Source: Candidatus Dadabacteria bacterium
GTDB lineage: Bacteria; Desulfobacterota_D; UBA1144; Nemesobacterales; JAJCZQ01
NCBI GenBank assembly: GCA_030624695.1
Contig: JAUXJP010000002.1
Span: 1 to 18,637 of the forward strand
Length of the DNA: 18,637 nucleotides
Reading direction: 5' to 3'
Each line of letters opens with the position of its first letter. Within the stretch, counting starts at the first letter, position 1. Below the pieces are notes generated by a model. It was not told the DNA's origin. It did no database searches and saw only the letters and a program-made list of their open reading frames with translations. Positions 1 to 7,844 of the stretch are shown here, in pieces. Both the position numbers and the translations under genes were made by a program.

Positions 1-1
1 A

Positions 2-466
2 ACTGAAAGCATGGCTTTACATGCTGACAGCTTTCATTTTAAAACTGACCTTTATACAAACATTACAATTATCACAGGTTTAGTTTTAGTAAAAATCACA
101 GGTTTGACCTCACTTGATTCCGTAATAACTATAATAGTTTCAGCCTATATTATTTATTCAACTTATGAAATTATTAGAAATTCAATTGATGTTCTTATGG
201 ATCATGAACTTTCCCAAGATAAATTAAGTATTATAGAGTCAATTATTAAGGACCACAGTAAAGAAATTAAAGGATTTCATAAATTAAGAACAAGGAATAC
301 AGGAGCTACAAAGTTTATAGAATTTCATCTGGAAGTTAATAAAAAACTTAGTTTCATTGATGCACATGATATCTCAGAAGAGATCATAAAAGAGCTGGAG
401 AAAAGAATTCCAAATTCAGAAATTATTGTACATGTAGACCCATCGGAATATCCTGATTATTCCTGA
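2..466 (+). CDS. Cation diffusion facilitator (CDF) metal transporter, C-terminal part (5' end outside window)
   Basis: This is the last ~154 residues of a CDF-family divalent metal/proton antiporter of the inner membrane. The reading frame is open to the left edge and reads TES-MALHADSFHFKTD. That fits the TM5 consensus, with the HxxxD metal-site pair (H9, D13 counted from the first Met), so the ATG at 11 is almost certainly internal. Two hydrophobic segments follow: TM5 at about 13-32 and TM6 at about 36-56, ending in a 'VLMD' turn. The cytoplasmic ferredoxin-like dimerisation domain then shows the usual 'GFHKLRTR', 'FIEFHLEV' and terminal 'HVDP' elements that bind metal in this family. The substrate (Zn, Fe, Mn, Co or Cd) cannot be told without the N-terminal half. 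The gene converges on the GGDEF gene. Confidence 0.9.
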   Translation, partial: TESMALHADSFHFKTDLYTNITIITGLVLVKITGLTSLDSVITIIVSAYIIYSTYEIIRNSIDVLMDHELSQDKLSIIESIIKDHSKEIKGFHKLRTRNTGATKFIEFHLEVNKKLSFIDAHDISEEIIKELEKRIPNSEIIVHVDPSEYPDYS

Positions 467-486
467 TTTATTCAATTCTAATTACT

Positions 487-579
487 TTAGTTAGGCTTTA
501 CATTATCAATAACTATTTTAGATTTCCCTTTATTTTTCGCTTCTATAAGTGCCATGTCGACCCTTTTTAGTATAGATAT
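487..579 (-). pseudogene. In-frame C-terminal remnant of the GGDEF domain beyond the amber codon
   Basis: Directly after the TAG at 580-582 the same frame stays open for 30 codons to a TAA at 487-489. It reads ISILKRVDMALIEAKNKGKS followed by KIVID. This matches the closing helix of GGDEF domains (consensus RAD-ALY-AK-GRN) in the right place and spacing. The full-length product would be 301 codons, amber included. The usually conserved Tyr of 'ALYEAK' is Ile here, which may hint at relaxed selection. The frame is preserved, so a point mutation or a base-call error explains it better than an indel. Confidence 0.7.
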
Positions 580-1392
580 CTAATCATCATCATTCACAAG
601 TTCAGTAATACCTATACTAACAGACATATTAATTCTTTTATGGTCTGTATTAATTTTAGTATTTTTTAATATTTCCATTATTCTTAGTAAAACATTACTT
701 GATGTTTCGGAATCAACATTAGAGAATACAACCAGGAATTCATCACCACCCCATCTTGCTATCCCATCACTTTCTCTTAAATTTTTTTTTACTGTGTTAG
801 CAACTTCAATTAAACATTTATCTCCTACACTGTGTCCATAATAGTCATTACAAAGTTTAAAGTCGTCTATATCAAACATTGCAATAGTCAATATTTCATT
901 GTTTCTTTTAACCCTTGCTATATCTTCACTTATCCTTTTTTCTGAGCTTAACCTGTTATAAACACCTGTTAGGTGGTCTATCATTATATTTTTGGTAAGT
1001 AAGCTCATTTTTATGTTAGTTGCTTCTACAAATTCCTGAACATCTTTCATCAAGATACCCAGTTCATCACTATATATTGAAGGTAAATTTGGTACTACCT
1101 TGTTATATTTGTATTCAGCCAGTGAATTGCATACAAGGTTAATCGGGATCAATAATGAATTTATTAAGAAAGATAAAAGTACCAGTCCAATGGTAACAGA
1201 GATAAAAAACATATAACAAATTAATAATATCTGCTGAAAATAAAAATTGTATTGTATCAATATTATGACAATAGGTATAAGTGCAACTAAGAAACAAAGT
1301 AAGGTAATAAATATTACTTTTGATGCAAAAGTTTTAAATAAACCAAGTTTTGATAAATAATTGTATAAAAATAAATTATAATCTTTTTTCAT
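580..1392 (-). CDS. Membrane-anchored GGDEF diguanylate cyclase, truncated by an in-frame TAG
   Basis: This is a candidate c-di-GMP synthase of the inner membrane. Two hydrophobic helices (about 24-47 and 54-80) are joined by a very short loop, so there is no periplasmic sensor domain. A HAMP-like segment follows (about 81-125, with the prolines of 'LLIPINL' and the 'DELG' motif). The GGDEF domain starts at DHLTGVYNR (139-147). Metal ligand D174 lies in FDIDDFK, GGDEF is at 215-219, and the inhibitory RxxD site (RESD, 206-209) sits five residues before it. The ORF stops at a TAG right after NDDD, before the final conserved helix of the domain. The same frame continues for 30 sense codons that encode that helix, so the gene looks broken, or the sequence has an error. 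I see no good Shine-Dalgarno before the ATG. Activity without the last helix is doubtful. Confidence 0.85.
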   Translation of the reverse strand: MKKDYNLFLYNYLSKLGLFKTFASKVIFITLLCFLVALIPIVIILIQYNFYFQQILLICYMFFISVTIGLVLLSFLINSLLIPINLVCNSLAEYKYNKVVPNLPSIYSDELGILMKDVQEFVEATNIKMSLLTKNIMIDHLTGVYNRLSSEKRISEDIARVKRNNEILTIAMFDIDDFKLCNDYYGHSVGDKCLIEVANTVKKNLRESDGIARWGGDEFLVVFSNVDSETSSNVLLRIMEILKNTKINTDHKRINMSVSIGITELVNDDD

Positions 1393-1502
1393 ATGCTTGT
1401 GGGGGATTAAATATAATATTTTTAGGAGAGAAAACCTCTATATTAAATATATTACACTTATTGAATATTTATATAAAAAGGATTTTAATATTGAGTAAAA
1501 AT

Positions 1503-3692
1503 TTATTTTTTAATTTTCGCTAACTTTGCGAGAAAGTCCCTTGCCGATTGAACATTCGGAAGTCTGTATTTGGCTTTTGAGACTCCGTGTCCAATTTTAA
1601 TAGTATATGAATCATCTGGAAGTACTTCAAATATATCTTCGTCAGTCCAGTCATCACCAATCGCAATAATTAAATCCCATTCTTTTTTATAAAGCCAGTT
1701 TAATGCAGCCTTACCCTTATTTATAGCTGAATATTTAATCTCAATAACTTTATTCCCTTCAAGAACACCAACTTCGAGATTAACAGTGATGTGAGACAGT
1801 GCATCCTTTAATTCACCAACTCTAACAGCCGAAAGTGCAGGATCAACTTTCCGGTAGTGCCAGGCAAGGGAATAGTTCTTTTCTTCTATAAATGATCCGG
1901 GTGTTCTATCTACAAATAGCTCAAGAATTGGTCTAATATCTACTTTCCATTCTATTGATAGGTTTTCCTGGGTTTTCCATTCACCGTTATCTTTTATCCA
2001 TATTCCATGTTCACCGGATAATCCGTCTGTTAAATTTCCAAGCCAGTCTTCTAAGGTTTCTTTGTCTCTGCCACTAATAATTACAACTTCATTTTTCGGA
2101 TTTTTAGTTATTCTTTTTAATATATCCGATAATTCTTTATCGGGTTTAACGTTTTTTGGATTCTTATCAAAGTCAACCAGTGATCCATCATAATCGAGTA
2201 AAAAGAGACAATTCTTACAATTTTTGTATTGTTTTGAAAGAATTTTCATAGTATTCTCGGAGATTTCTATTGATTGCATTTTTTCCCTTAGGTCTTTAAC
2301 CTGTTCAAGCCTCTCTATAAAGTCAGTTGCCCACCTTTTTAGGTCATACCTTTCTAACCTGTTCTGCATTGCAGCCATTCTTAATATCTTTTCTTCTCTT
2401 GGCATTTCTATAGCAGTTTTAATCGCATCAGAAGTCTGTTCGGAATCATTTGGATTAATTATTATTGCTTCGCCAAGTTCTTTTGCTGTACCAGCCATTT
2501 CGCCAAGAATAAGAACACCGTTACCATCAGTTTTTGAGGCAACATATTCTTTTGCAACCAGATTCATTCCATCCCTAATTGGGGTTATAAAAAGTACATC
2601 TGCCATTGAATAGAGTGAAATTAAATCGTCAAAATCAAAAGACCTGTATAGGTACCTTATCGGTTCCCAGCTTAAATTGCCGTATTTACTGTTTATATTA
2701 CCAACAAGATTATCAATCTGGTCTTTTAACTGCTTATAATGAGAAACCTCTGTACGGGAGGGAACAACAATTAGAAAAAACAAAACTTTATTTATATATT
2801 CGGGATATTTTTCTAAGAATAATTTAAAAGCTTCAAGTCTTTGTATAATTCCTTTTGTATAATCCAGTCTGTCTATTGAAAGTATATATATATATTCTCC
2901 ACCAATTCTCTTTTTTATATTTTTTATCTTTTCTTTAACTATTTTTTTACCAGGTGCTTTTGAATACTTTTTATAATCAATTCCCATAGGAAATATTTCT
3001 GTTTTAACTGGTCTTTTATCCACATTAAACTGTCCCAGGTGATGGTCTATACCTAATATTCTTCTCACACTTTCTCCAAAATGCCTTACATAATCAAACG
3101 TATGAAATCCAATCAGATCTGAACCCAGCAAACCTTCGATTATTTCTTTGCACCATGGGAGTAGTCTGAATATCTCCGAAGAAGGGAAAGGAATATGTAA
3201 AAAAAATCCAATCTGAATATCCGGCATCCTGTCCCTTATTAATTTAGGTAGCAACATAAGATGATAGTCGTGCACCCAGATAACATCATCTGGTTTAGCA
3301 ATTTTTAAAACTTCTTCACAAAATTTTTCGTTTACTTCTTTATACCTTTGCCAGAATTCCTTTTCATAAATTGCATATTGAGCAAAATAATGGAACAATG
3401 GCCAAATTGTCTCGTTTGCAAATCCATGATAATAATCATCAATCTCTTTATTAGATAAAAATACTGGATATAAATTTTGCTTATTTAGAATATTATTCAG
3501 TTCTTCTATCTCAATTTTCTTACTTTTTGTAAAATCCATTCCTGGCCAGCCAATCCAGATTTTTTCAGTCTTAACTTTTAATGAACTGATTCCGGTAGCT
3601 AGTCCACCAACACTTGATTCAACCTTCAATTTACCGCTGGAAGTATTTAATGTTATGGGTAATCTGTTTGAGACAATTATCAGTTTGTTCAT
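1503..3692 (-). CDS. Bifunctional trehalose-6-phosphate synthase/phosphatase (OtsA-OtsB fusion)
   Basis: One 729-residue protein carries both steps of cytoplasmic trehalose synthesis: UDP-glucose + glucose-6-P to trehalose-6-P, then dephosphorylation to trehalose. The GT20 synthase covers about 1-470. It has VSNR (R10), the glycine loop GGLATG (29-34), Y88 and W97, HDYH (D142), HIPFPSSEIFR, RLDYTKG (R275, K280) and RDGMN...KEY (D374, E382). These align with the known OtsA active-site residues. The HAD phosphatase covers about 495-725, with DYDGS (D500, D502; usually DxDGT), ISGR (539-542), SGEHG and GDDWTDED (679-686). I chose the ATG at 3692 because family members begin 'M-x-(K/R)-LI(I/V)VSNRLP'. 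A TTG 12 codons upstream is possible. The product is probably an osmolyte or stress protectant. The gene diverges from ccmG across 73 bp. Confidence 0.95.
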   Translation of the reverse strand: MNKLIIVSNRLPITLNTSSGKLKVESSVGGLATGISSLKVKTEKIWIGWPGMDFTKSKKIEIEELNNILNKQNLYPVFLSNKEIDDYYHGFANETIWPLFHYFAQYAIYEKEFWQRYKEVNEKFCEEVLKIAKPDDVIWVHDYHLMLLPKLIRDRMPDIQIGFFLHIPFPSSEIFRLLPWCKEIIEGLLGSDLIGFHTFDYVRHFGESVRRILGIDHHLGQFNVDKRPVKTEIFPMGIDYKKYSKAPGKKIVKEKIKNIKKRIGGEYIYILSIDRLDYTKGIIQRLEAFKLFLEKYPEYINKVLFFLIVVPSRTEVSHYKQLKDQIDNLVGNINSKYGNLSWEPIRYLYRSFDFDDLISLYSMADVLFITPIRDGMNLVAKEYVASKTDGNGVLILGEMAGTAKELGEAIIINPNDSEQTSDAIKTAIEMPREEKILRMAAMQNRLERYDLKRWATDFIERLEQVKDLREKMQSIEISENTMKILSKQYKNCKNCLFLLDYDGSLVDFDKNPKNVKPDKELSDILKRITKNPKNEVVIISGRDKETLEDWLGNLTDGLSGEHGIWIKDNGEWKTQENLSIEWKVDIRPILELFVDRTPGSFIEEKNYSLAWHYRKVDPALSAVRVGELKDALSHITVNLEVGVLEGNKVIEIKYSAINKGKAALNWLYKKEWDLIIAIGDDWTDEDIFEVLPDDSYTIKIGHGVSKAKYRLPNVQSARDFLAKLAKIKK

Positions 3693-3765
3693 ATTAATTA
3701 AATTATTTTTATCATAAATTAAAATCAATTAATTTGTACTATTTTTATGGATAATATTAATATAC

Positions 3766-4308
3766 ATGCAAAATATTAAAACAAATTTATCTGCTATATT
3801 AGCATTTACAGCAATTATTGTATTTATATTTATAATGTATTTAGCCCTTTTTTCAAAAAATACAAAAATTCCTGAATCCCCCTTACTCGGTAAAACAGCC
3901 CCATCTTTTACTTTAAAGACATTCGACAATAAAACAATTGATCTTGATAGTTTAAAAGGGAAATCAGTAGTATTGAATTTTTGGTCGTCCTGGTGCATAC
4001 CATGTAAAGATGAGACATCAGCGTTAAACAGGGCTAATTTCAGGTTTAAGGATTCTGATATTGTTTTTTTAGGTGTTAATATATGGGATGACAGGGAAAA
4101 TGCACTCAACTTTATTAATTCTTACCCCTCAGATTATACAAACGCATATGATCCTTCAAATGAAATACATGTAAACTTTGGTATTCAGGGTGTTCCTGAA
4201 ACATTTTTTATAAATAAAGAAGGAATAATCTTAAATAGATTCCAGGGTGAATTAAACGACAACATTCTCAACTATTTTTCAAATCAACTACTAAATAACA
4301 AATTATGA
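3766..4308 (+). CDS. ccmG: CcmG/DsbE-type thiol:disulfide oxidoreductase (membrane-anchored thioredoxin)
   Basis: This is a periplasmic thioredoxin-fold reductant that keeps apocytochrome c (or CcmH) cysteines reduced for haem ligation. It has one N-terminal membrane anchor (about 9-29) and then a TlpA/ResA/CcmG-like thioredoxin domain. The redox motif is WCIPC (W76, C77, C80), preceded by VVLNFWSSW. The cis-proline motif is GVPETFF (P144), and the 'PETF' wording is typical of CcmG/DsbE rather than of generic TlpA proteins. At 180 residues it has normal family length. Its TGA overlaps the next gene's ATG by four bases (ATGA), so the two are translationally coupled, and the neighbour being ccmH supports the CcmG call. 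I see no clear ribosome-binding site ahead of the ATG. Confidence 0.88.
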   Translation: MQNIKTNLSAILAFTAIIVFIFIMYLALFSKNTKIPESPLLGKTAPSFTLKTFDNKTIDLDSLKGKSVVLNFWSSWCIPCKDETSALNRANFRFKDSDIVFLGVNIWDDRENALNFINSYPSDYTNAYDPSNEIHVNFGIQGVPETFFINKEGIILNRFQGELNDNILNYFSNQLLNNKL

Positions 4309-4769
4309 TAAACAAAAATAATCAAAATTATATTTTTATATTTGCTTTTATTATTTCAAATATTTTAATCTTTAATTCATATGCAGATTCAATAGATAAA
4401 CAGGTTTCTGAAATCTCTAAGGAACTTCTCTGTCCGGTTTGCAGAGGGCAGACTGTTGCCGAATCAAATTCAGATTTAGCAAATGATTTCAGGGATATTA
4501 TAAAAACCAAGTTACAAGAAGGCCAGTCAAGAGAGGAGATCCTGAACTATTTTATAAGCAGGTATGGAGATTCAGTTCTTTCATCCCCTCCGGCTAAAGG
4601 CATCAGGCTTATTATTTGGATTTTACCTGTTGCAGTATTACTATTTGGTTTGATTTCTTTAATCAGATTCCTTAAAATAAAAAGTAAGATTCAAGAAAGA
4701 AGCATTAGGCCAATTGAAAATGATAAGTATTTAAATGATGTGGATAAAGAACTTAACAAGTTAGATTAA
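4305..4769 (+). CDS. ccmH: Cytochrome c maturation protein CcmH (apocytochrome thiol reductase)
   Basis: CcmH works with CcmG and CcmF in System I cytochrome c biogenesis. It presents or reduces the CxxCH thiols of apocytochrome c in the periplasm. The 154-residue protein has a signal peptide or anchor (about 10-26, ending NSYADS). The three-helix CcmH domain carries the redox motif LCPVCRGQ (C43, C46; family motif LRCPxCxxQ), then RYGDSVL and the PPAKG turn. A second membrane helix lies at about 101-121, followed by a short charged cytoplasmic tail. This matches the short, CycL-like CcmH without the TPR (CcmI) extension. The TAA lies in a TTAA palindrome that also gives the stop of the convergent miaA. 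No other ccm genes are in the window. Confidence 0.92.
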   Translation: MINKNNQNYIFIFAFIISNILIFNSYADSIDKQVSEISKELLCPVCRGQTVAESNSDLANDFRDIIKTKLQEGQSREEILNYFISRYGDSVLSSPPAKGIRLIIWILPVAVLLFGLISLIRFLKIKSKIQERSIRPIENDKYLNDVDKELNKLD

Positions 4770-5701
4770 ATTGAAAAAAATTGATTAAATTTATTTTCAA
4801 ATATTTTTAAATTAGTTTCATTAGAATACCAGCTTACATCTGCTTCCTTTCTAAGCCAAGTTGACTGTCTTTTTGCATACTTTCTGGTATTTTGTTTTAT
4901 CAGATTTACAGCTGAATCCTTATCTATAACACCTGACAAATAACTGCCTAACTCTTTATATCCTATTGATTTCATGGGTTTTAATGTTGTATCAAAACCC
5001 ATATTTATAATATTTTCAACTTCCTCAATAAAACCTTTTTCAAGCATTTCTTCAACGCGTAAGTTTATTCTTTCATAAAGGTCTGATCTTTCCATTTGTA
5101 AGCCAATTTTACAGATATTGTAATTGTTTGTTTCAAAATTATGTTCATTCTGCAGATCTGAAATTTTAACTCCTGAACTAAAATATACCTCAAGTGCACG
5201 CTGTATCCTGATATAATCATTAGGATTTATTTTTTCGCCAGCCGTCTTATCAACTTTCATCAAAATTCTGTAAAGGTATAATAATCCCTTTGTATCTTTA
5301 ACTTCTTCAATCATTTTTCTTATATCAGTATTTAAATTGCTTTCACCAATTAATCCTGAAAGTAGAATTTTAACATAAAGAAATGTACCGCCGACAAGTA
5401 TTATTTTCTTATTTTCTTCCGATAATTTTTTTATTACCTGTTCAGCCATTATTTTAAAATTTGCAGCATTAAATTCCTGATCTGGTTCAAGTATATCTAT
5501 CATGTAGTGAGGAACGGCATTTCTTTCCTCGGATGTAGGTTTAGAAGTACCAATGTCCAGGTACTTATATACCTGGAGAGAGTCAGCATTTATGATTGAT
5601 GCATCACACTTTTTGGCTAGTCTAAATGCCAGTGATGATTTACCAATGGCAGTAGGGCCCAGAATAACAAATATTTTAGGTTTAATATTATTATTACTCA
5701 A
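4766..5701 (-). CDS. miaA: tRNA dimethylallyltransferase MiaA
   Basis: MiaA transfers the dimethylallyl group of DMAPP to N6 of A37 in tRNAs that read UNN codons. The 311-residue length is normal for the family. The P-loop is GPTAIGKS (15-22). DSLQVY (D40 is the catalytic aspartate region), DIGTSKPT, PHYMIDI, GGTFLY, QRALEV, SIGYKEL and the C-terminal TRKYAKRQSTWLR signature are all present. The start is a TTG 21 bases after the pnp stop, and I see no convincing Shine-Dalgarno. No ATG lies closer to the P-loop, so TTG is the best choice but is not certain. It is the last gene of the long minus-strand block and is probably co-transcribed with pnp. Confidence 0.95.
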   Translation of the reverse strand: MSNNNIKPKIFVILGPTAIGKSSLAFRLAKKCDASIINADSLQVYKYLDIGTSKPTSEERNAVPHYMIDILEPDQEFNAANFKIMAEQVIKKLSEENKKIILVGGTFLYVKILLSGLIGESNLNTDIRKMIEEVKDTKGLLYLYRILMKVDKTAGEKINPNDYIRIQRALEVYFSSGVKISDLQNEHNFETNNYNICKIGLQMERSDLYERINLRVEEMLEKGFIEEVENIINMGFDTTLKPMKSIGYKELGSYLSGVIDKDSAVNLIKQNTRKYAKRQSTWLRKEADVSWYSNETNLKIFENKFNQFFSI

Positions 5702-5722
5702 GGTTACAAGTAATAGTTAAAG

Positions 5723-7825
5723 TTATTTATAATCTTCTATATTTTCACTTAATGCTTCTTTTCTACTTAGTCTTACTTTTCCGTCTCTTTCTTTCGAAAT
5801 ACATTTAACAAGTATTTCATCACCTTCTGTTAATATATCAGTTACATTCTTTACTCTTTCGGGAGCAAGTTCAGAAATATGAACAAGGCCGTCTTTACCA
5901 CCGACAAGTTCAACAATTGCTCCAAAATCCAGAATTCTTTTGACTTTTCCGAAATAATATTCTCCAACTTCTAAATCTTTTATAATATTGTTAATAATGT
6001 TAATAGCTTTTTCGCATGATTCGGCATCGGGCGATGCAATGTTTACCTTGCCATCGTCATTTATATCAATTTGTACACCGGTTTCTTCCACAATTTTCTT
6101 TATAATTTTACCACCAGGACCTATTACATCTTTAATCTTGTCCTGTGGCACAATTATTGTCTGAATCTTTGGTGCATATGATGAAATATCTTCTCTTGAA
6201 GCTGCAAGAGCTGAATTCATATTTTCTAGTACAAAGAAACGTGCATCTTTTGCCTGGCTTAAAGCAGTAGTTAAGATTTCTTTTGTAACTCCGGTTACTT
6301 TTATATCCATCTGTACTGCGGTAATGCCCTTTTCTGTACCGGCAACTTTAAAATCCATATCTCCAAGGTGGTCTTCATCACCAAGAATATCAGAAAGTAT
6401 TACGAAATCATCACCTTCTTTTATCAGTCCCATTGCAATACCTGCAACTGGTGAGCTTATAGGTACACCCGCATCCATTAATGATAGTGATGCACCACAT
6501 ACCGTTGCCATAGAAGAAGAACCATTTGATTCGGTTACTTCTGAAACTATTCTAATTGTATAGGGAAAATCATCATCATTTGGTAAAACAGGTTTTATGG
6601 CCCTTTCTGCTAAAGCACCGTGTCCTATCTCTCTTCTTCCCGTACCTAATCTGTTTGAAACTTCACCAACAGAATATGGGGGGAAATTATAGTGAAGCAT
6701 AAATTTCTTTGTAATATCACCTTCTAATGAATCTATTCTTTGCTGGTCGTAAGAGGTACCAAGTGTTGCAACAACTACAGCCTGGGTTTCACCTCTTGTA
6801 AAAAGTGCGGAACCATGAGTTCTTGGTAAAAAAGGAACATCAATTGAAATATTCCTTACAGTTGTAAAATCCCTTGTATCCAACCTGATTTTGTCGTTTA
6901 CTATAATTCCCCTTACAAGTTCCTTTAAAAGATTATCGTATGCCTTCTTAATTTCACTTTCCATTCCTTCGTATTTCTCAGCATATTCTTCTAATAGTTC
7001 GGTCTGTACTTGTTCAATCAGATCCCTTCTTTCGGACTTAGAATCTACGATAATTGATTTTTTTAATTTTTCACTGGCAAATTCTTTTACAATTTCAATT
7101 ATTTCTGTATTTTCTTCAGCTTTTATAATTTGACGTTTTTCAACATTTAATCCTTCTACAAGTTCTTCCTGTAATTTAATTAATTCCTTTATGCAGTCGT
7201 GTGCATACATAAGTGCATCAATTACTTCTGACTCACTTACTTCATTAGCTCCGCCTTCAACCATTACAAGGGCTTCATTTGTAGCAGCTACCATAATATT
7301 CAAATCACCTTCTTCTCTTTGCTCAGGTGAAGGATTAAAAACAAATTCATTATTAATTCTTCCTACTCTAACACCGCCAATTGGCCCTTCAAAAGGGACA
7401 TCTGATATAATTAGTGCAGCCGATGCAGCAGTAAGTGAGAGTATATCAGGGGAATTCTCCTGGTCAGTTGACATAACTGTTATAATTACCTGTGTTGGAT
7501 ATTTAAAATCTTTTGTGATTAACGGCCTTATAGGTCTATCTATTAATCTGGATGTAAGTACTTCATGCTCTGAAGGCCTTCCCTCTCTTTTAAAGTATCC
7601 TCCGGGGATCTTGCCTGCAGCATAAGATTTTTCCTGGTAGTTTATCGTAAGTGGTAAAAAGTCTTCTTCAATTGGTTCGTTAGTTGCAACAACTGTTGCT
7701 AAAACTGTAGTACCGCCACAAGTAGCCAATACCGATCCTGATGCCTGTTTTGCAACTCTGCCTATCTCAAACTTATACTGTTTTCCGAATATTTCTTTTT
7801 CTACTGTTTTAAATGGTATTGACAA
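5723..7825 (-). CDS. pnp: Polyribonucleotide nucleotidyltransferase (PNPase)
   Basis: PNPase is the trimeric phosphorolytic 3'-5' exoribonuclease of RNA turnover. All domains are present in order over 700 residues. RNase PH-1 (about 10-140) has GGYFKREGRPSEHEVLTSRL. An all-helical linker covers about 145-310. RNase PH-2 (about 320-545) has GTGRREIGHGALAERA and the catalytic DILGDEDHLGDMDFKVAGT region. The KH domain has VIGPGGKIIKKI. The S1 domain (about 615-690) ends KVRLSRKEA. The start is TTG, fixed by an AGGAGG at 7832-7837 with six-base spacing. That site can fold with the bases just ahead of the start codon. It lies 19 bp after rpsO, the near-universal rpsO-pnp arrangement, and I see no terminator between the two. 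Confidence 0.98.
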   Translation of the reverse strand: MSIPFKTVEKEIFGKQYKFEIGRVAKQASGSVLATCGGTTVLATVVATNEPIEEDFLPLTINYQEKSYAAGKIPGGYFKREGRPSEHEVLTSRLIDRPIRPLITKDFKYPTQVIITVMSTDQENSPDILSLTAASAALIISDVPFEGPIGGVRVGRINNEFVFNPSPEQREEGDLNIMVAATNEALVMVEGGANEVSESEVIDALMYAHDCIKELIKLQEELVEGLNVEKRQIIKAEENTEIIEIVKEFASEKLKKSIIVDSKSERRDLIEQVQTELLEEYAEKYEGMESEIKKAYDNLLKELVRGIIVNDKIRLDTRDFTTVRNISIDVPFLPRTHGSALFTRGETQAVVVATLGTSYDQQRIDSLEGDITKKFMLHYNFPPYSVGEVSNRLGTGRREIGHGALAERAIKPVLPNDDDFPYTIRIVSEVTESNGSSSMATVCGASLSLMDAGVPISSPVAGIAMGLIKEGDDFVILSDILGDEDHLGDMDFKVAGTEKGITAVQMDIKVTGVTKEILTTALSQAKDARFFVLENMNSALAASREDISSYAPKIQTIIVPQDKIKDVIGPGGKIIKKIVEETGVQIDINDDGKVNIASPDAESCEKAINIINNIIKDLEVGEYYFGKVKRILDFGAIVELVGGKDGLVHISELAPERVKNVTDILTEGDEILVKCISKERDGKVRLSRKEALSENIEDYK

Positions 7826-7837
7826 GGAGTTCCTCCT
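7825..7837 (-). promoter_or_regulatory. pnp ribosome-binding site inside a small hairpin
   Basis: On the minus strand the sequence reads AGGAGGAACTCCTTG. AGGAGG is a near-perfect Shine-Dalgarno six bases before the TTG start. AGGAG can pair with CTCCT across a GAA loop, which would bury both the ribosome-binding site and the first base of the start codon. The pairing is seen in the sequence. Any effect on translation is inference. Confidence 0.5.
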
Positions 7838-7844
7838 GAATTTT

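Noticed and set aside
11..466. Treating the ATG at 11 as the true start of a short soluble or two-helix protein.
   Set aside because: The frame is open to the window edge, and the residues around the ATG match the middle of CDF TM5, so this is an internal Met of a cut-off gene.
580..582. Pyrrolysine or other programmed decoding of the TAG in the GGDEF gene.
   Set aside because: Three other genes here (rimP, nrnA, infB) use TAG as a plain stop. One of them would otherwise read directly into nusA. No known insertion signal is evident.
1393..1502. The 110-bp gap between otsAB and the GGDEF gene, as a small RNA or extra gene.
   Set aside because: It is AT-rich with no ORF of note, no GC-rich hairpin and no convincing promoter.
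3729..4109. A minus-strand open frame of about 126 codons opposite ccmG.
   Set aside because: It lies within ccmG on the other strand and matches no family I recognise. The plus-strand frame has clear thioredoxin motifs.
4771..4800. AT-only inverted repeat (TTGAAAA...TTTTCAA) just after the ccmH stop, as a terminator.
   Set aside because: The stem has no G-C core beyond one pair at each end, contains mismatches and lies inside the miaA coding sequence. It is compatible with chance in AT-rich DNA.
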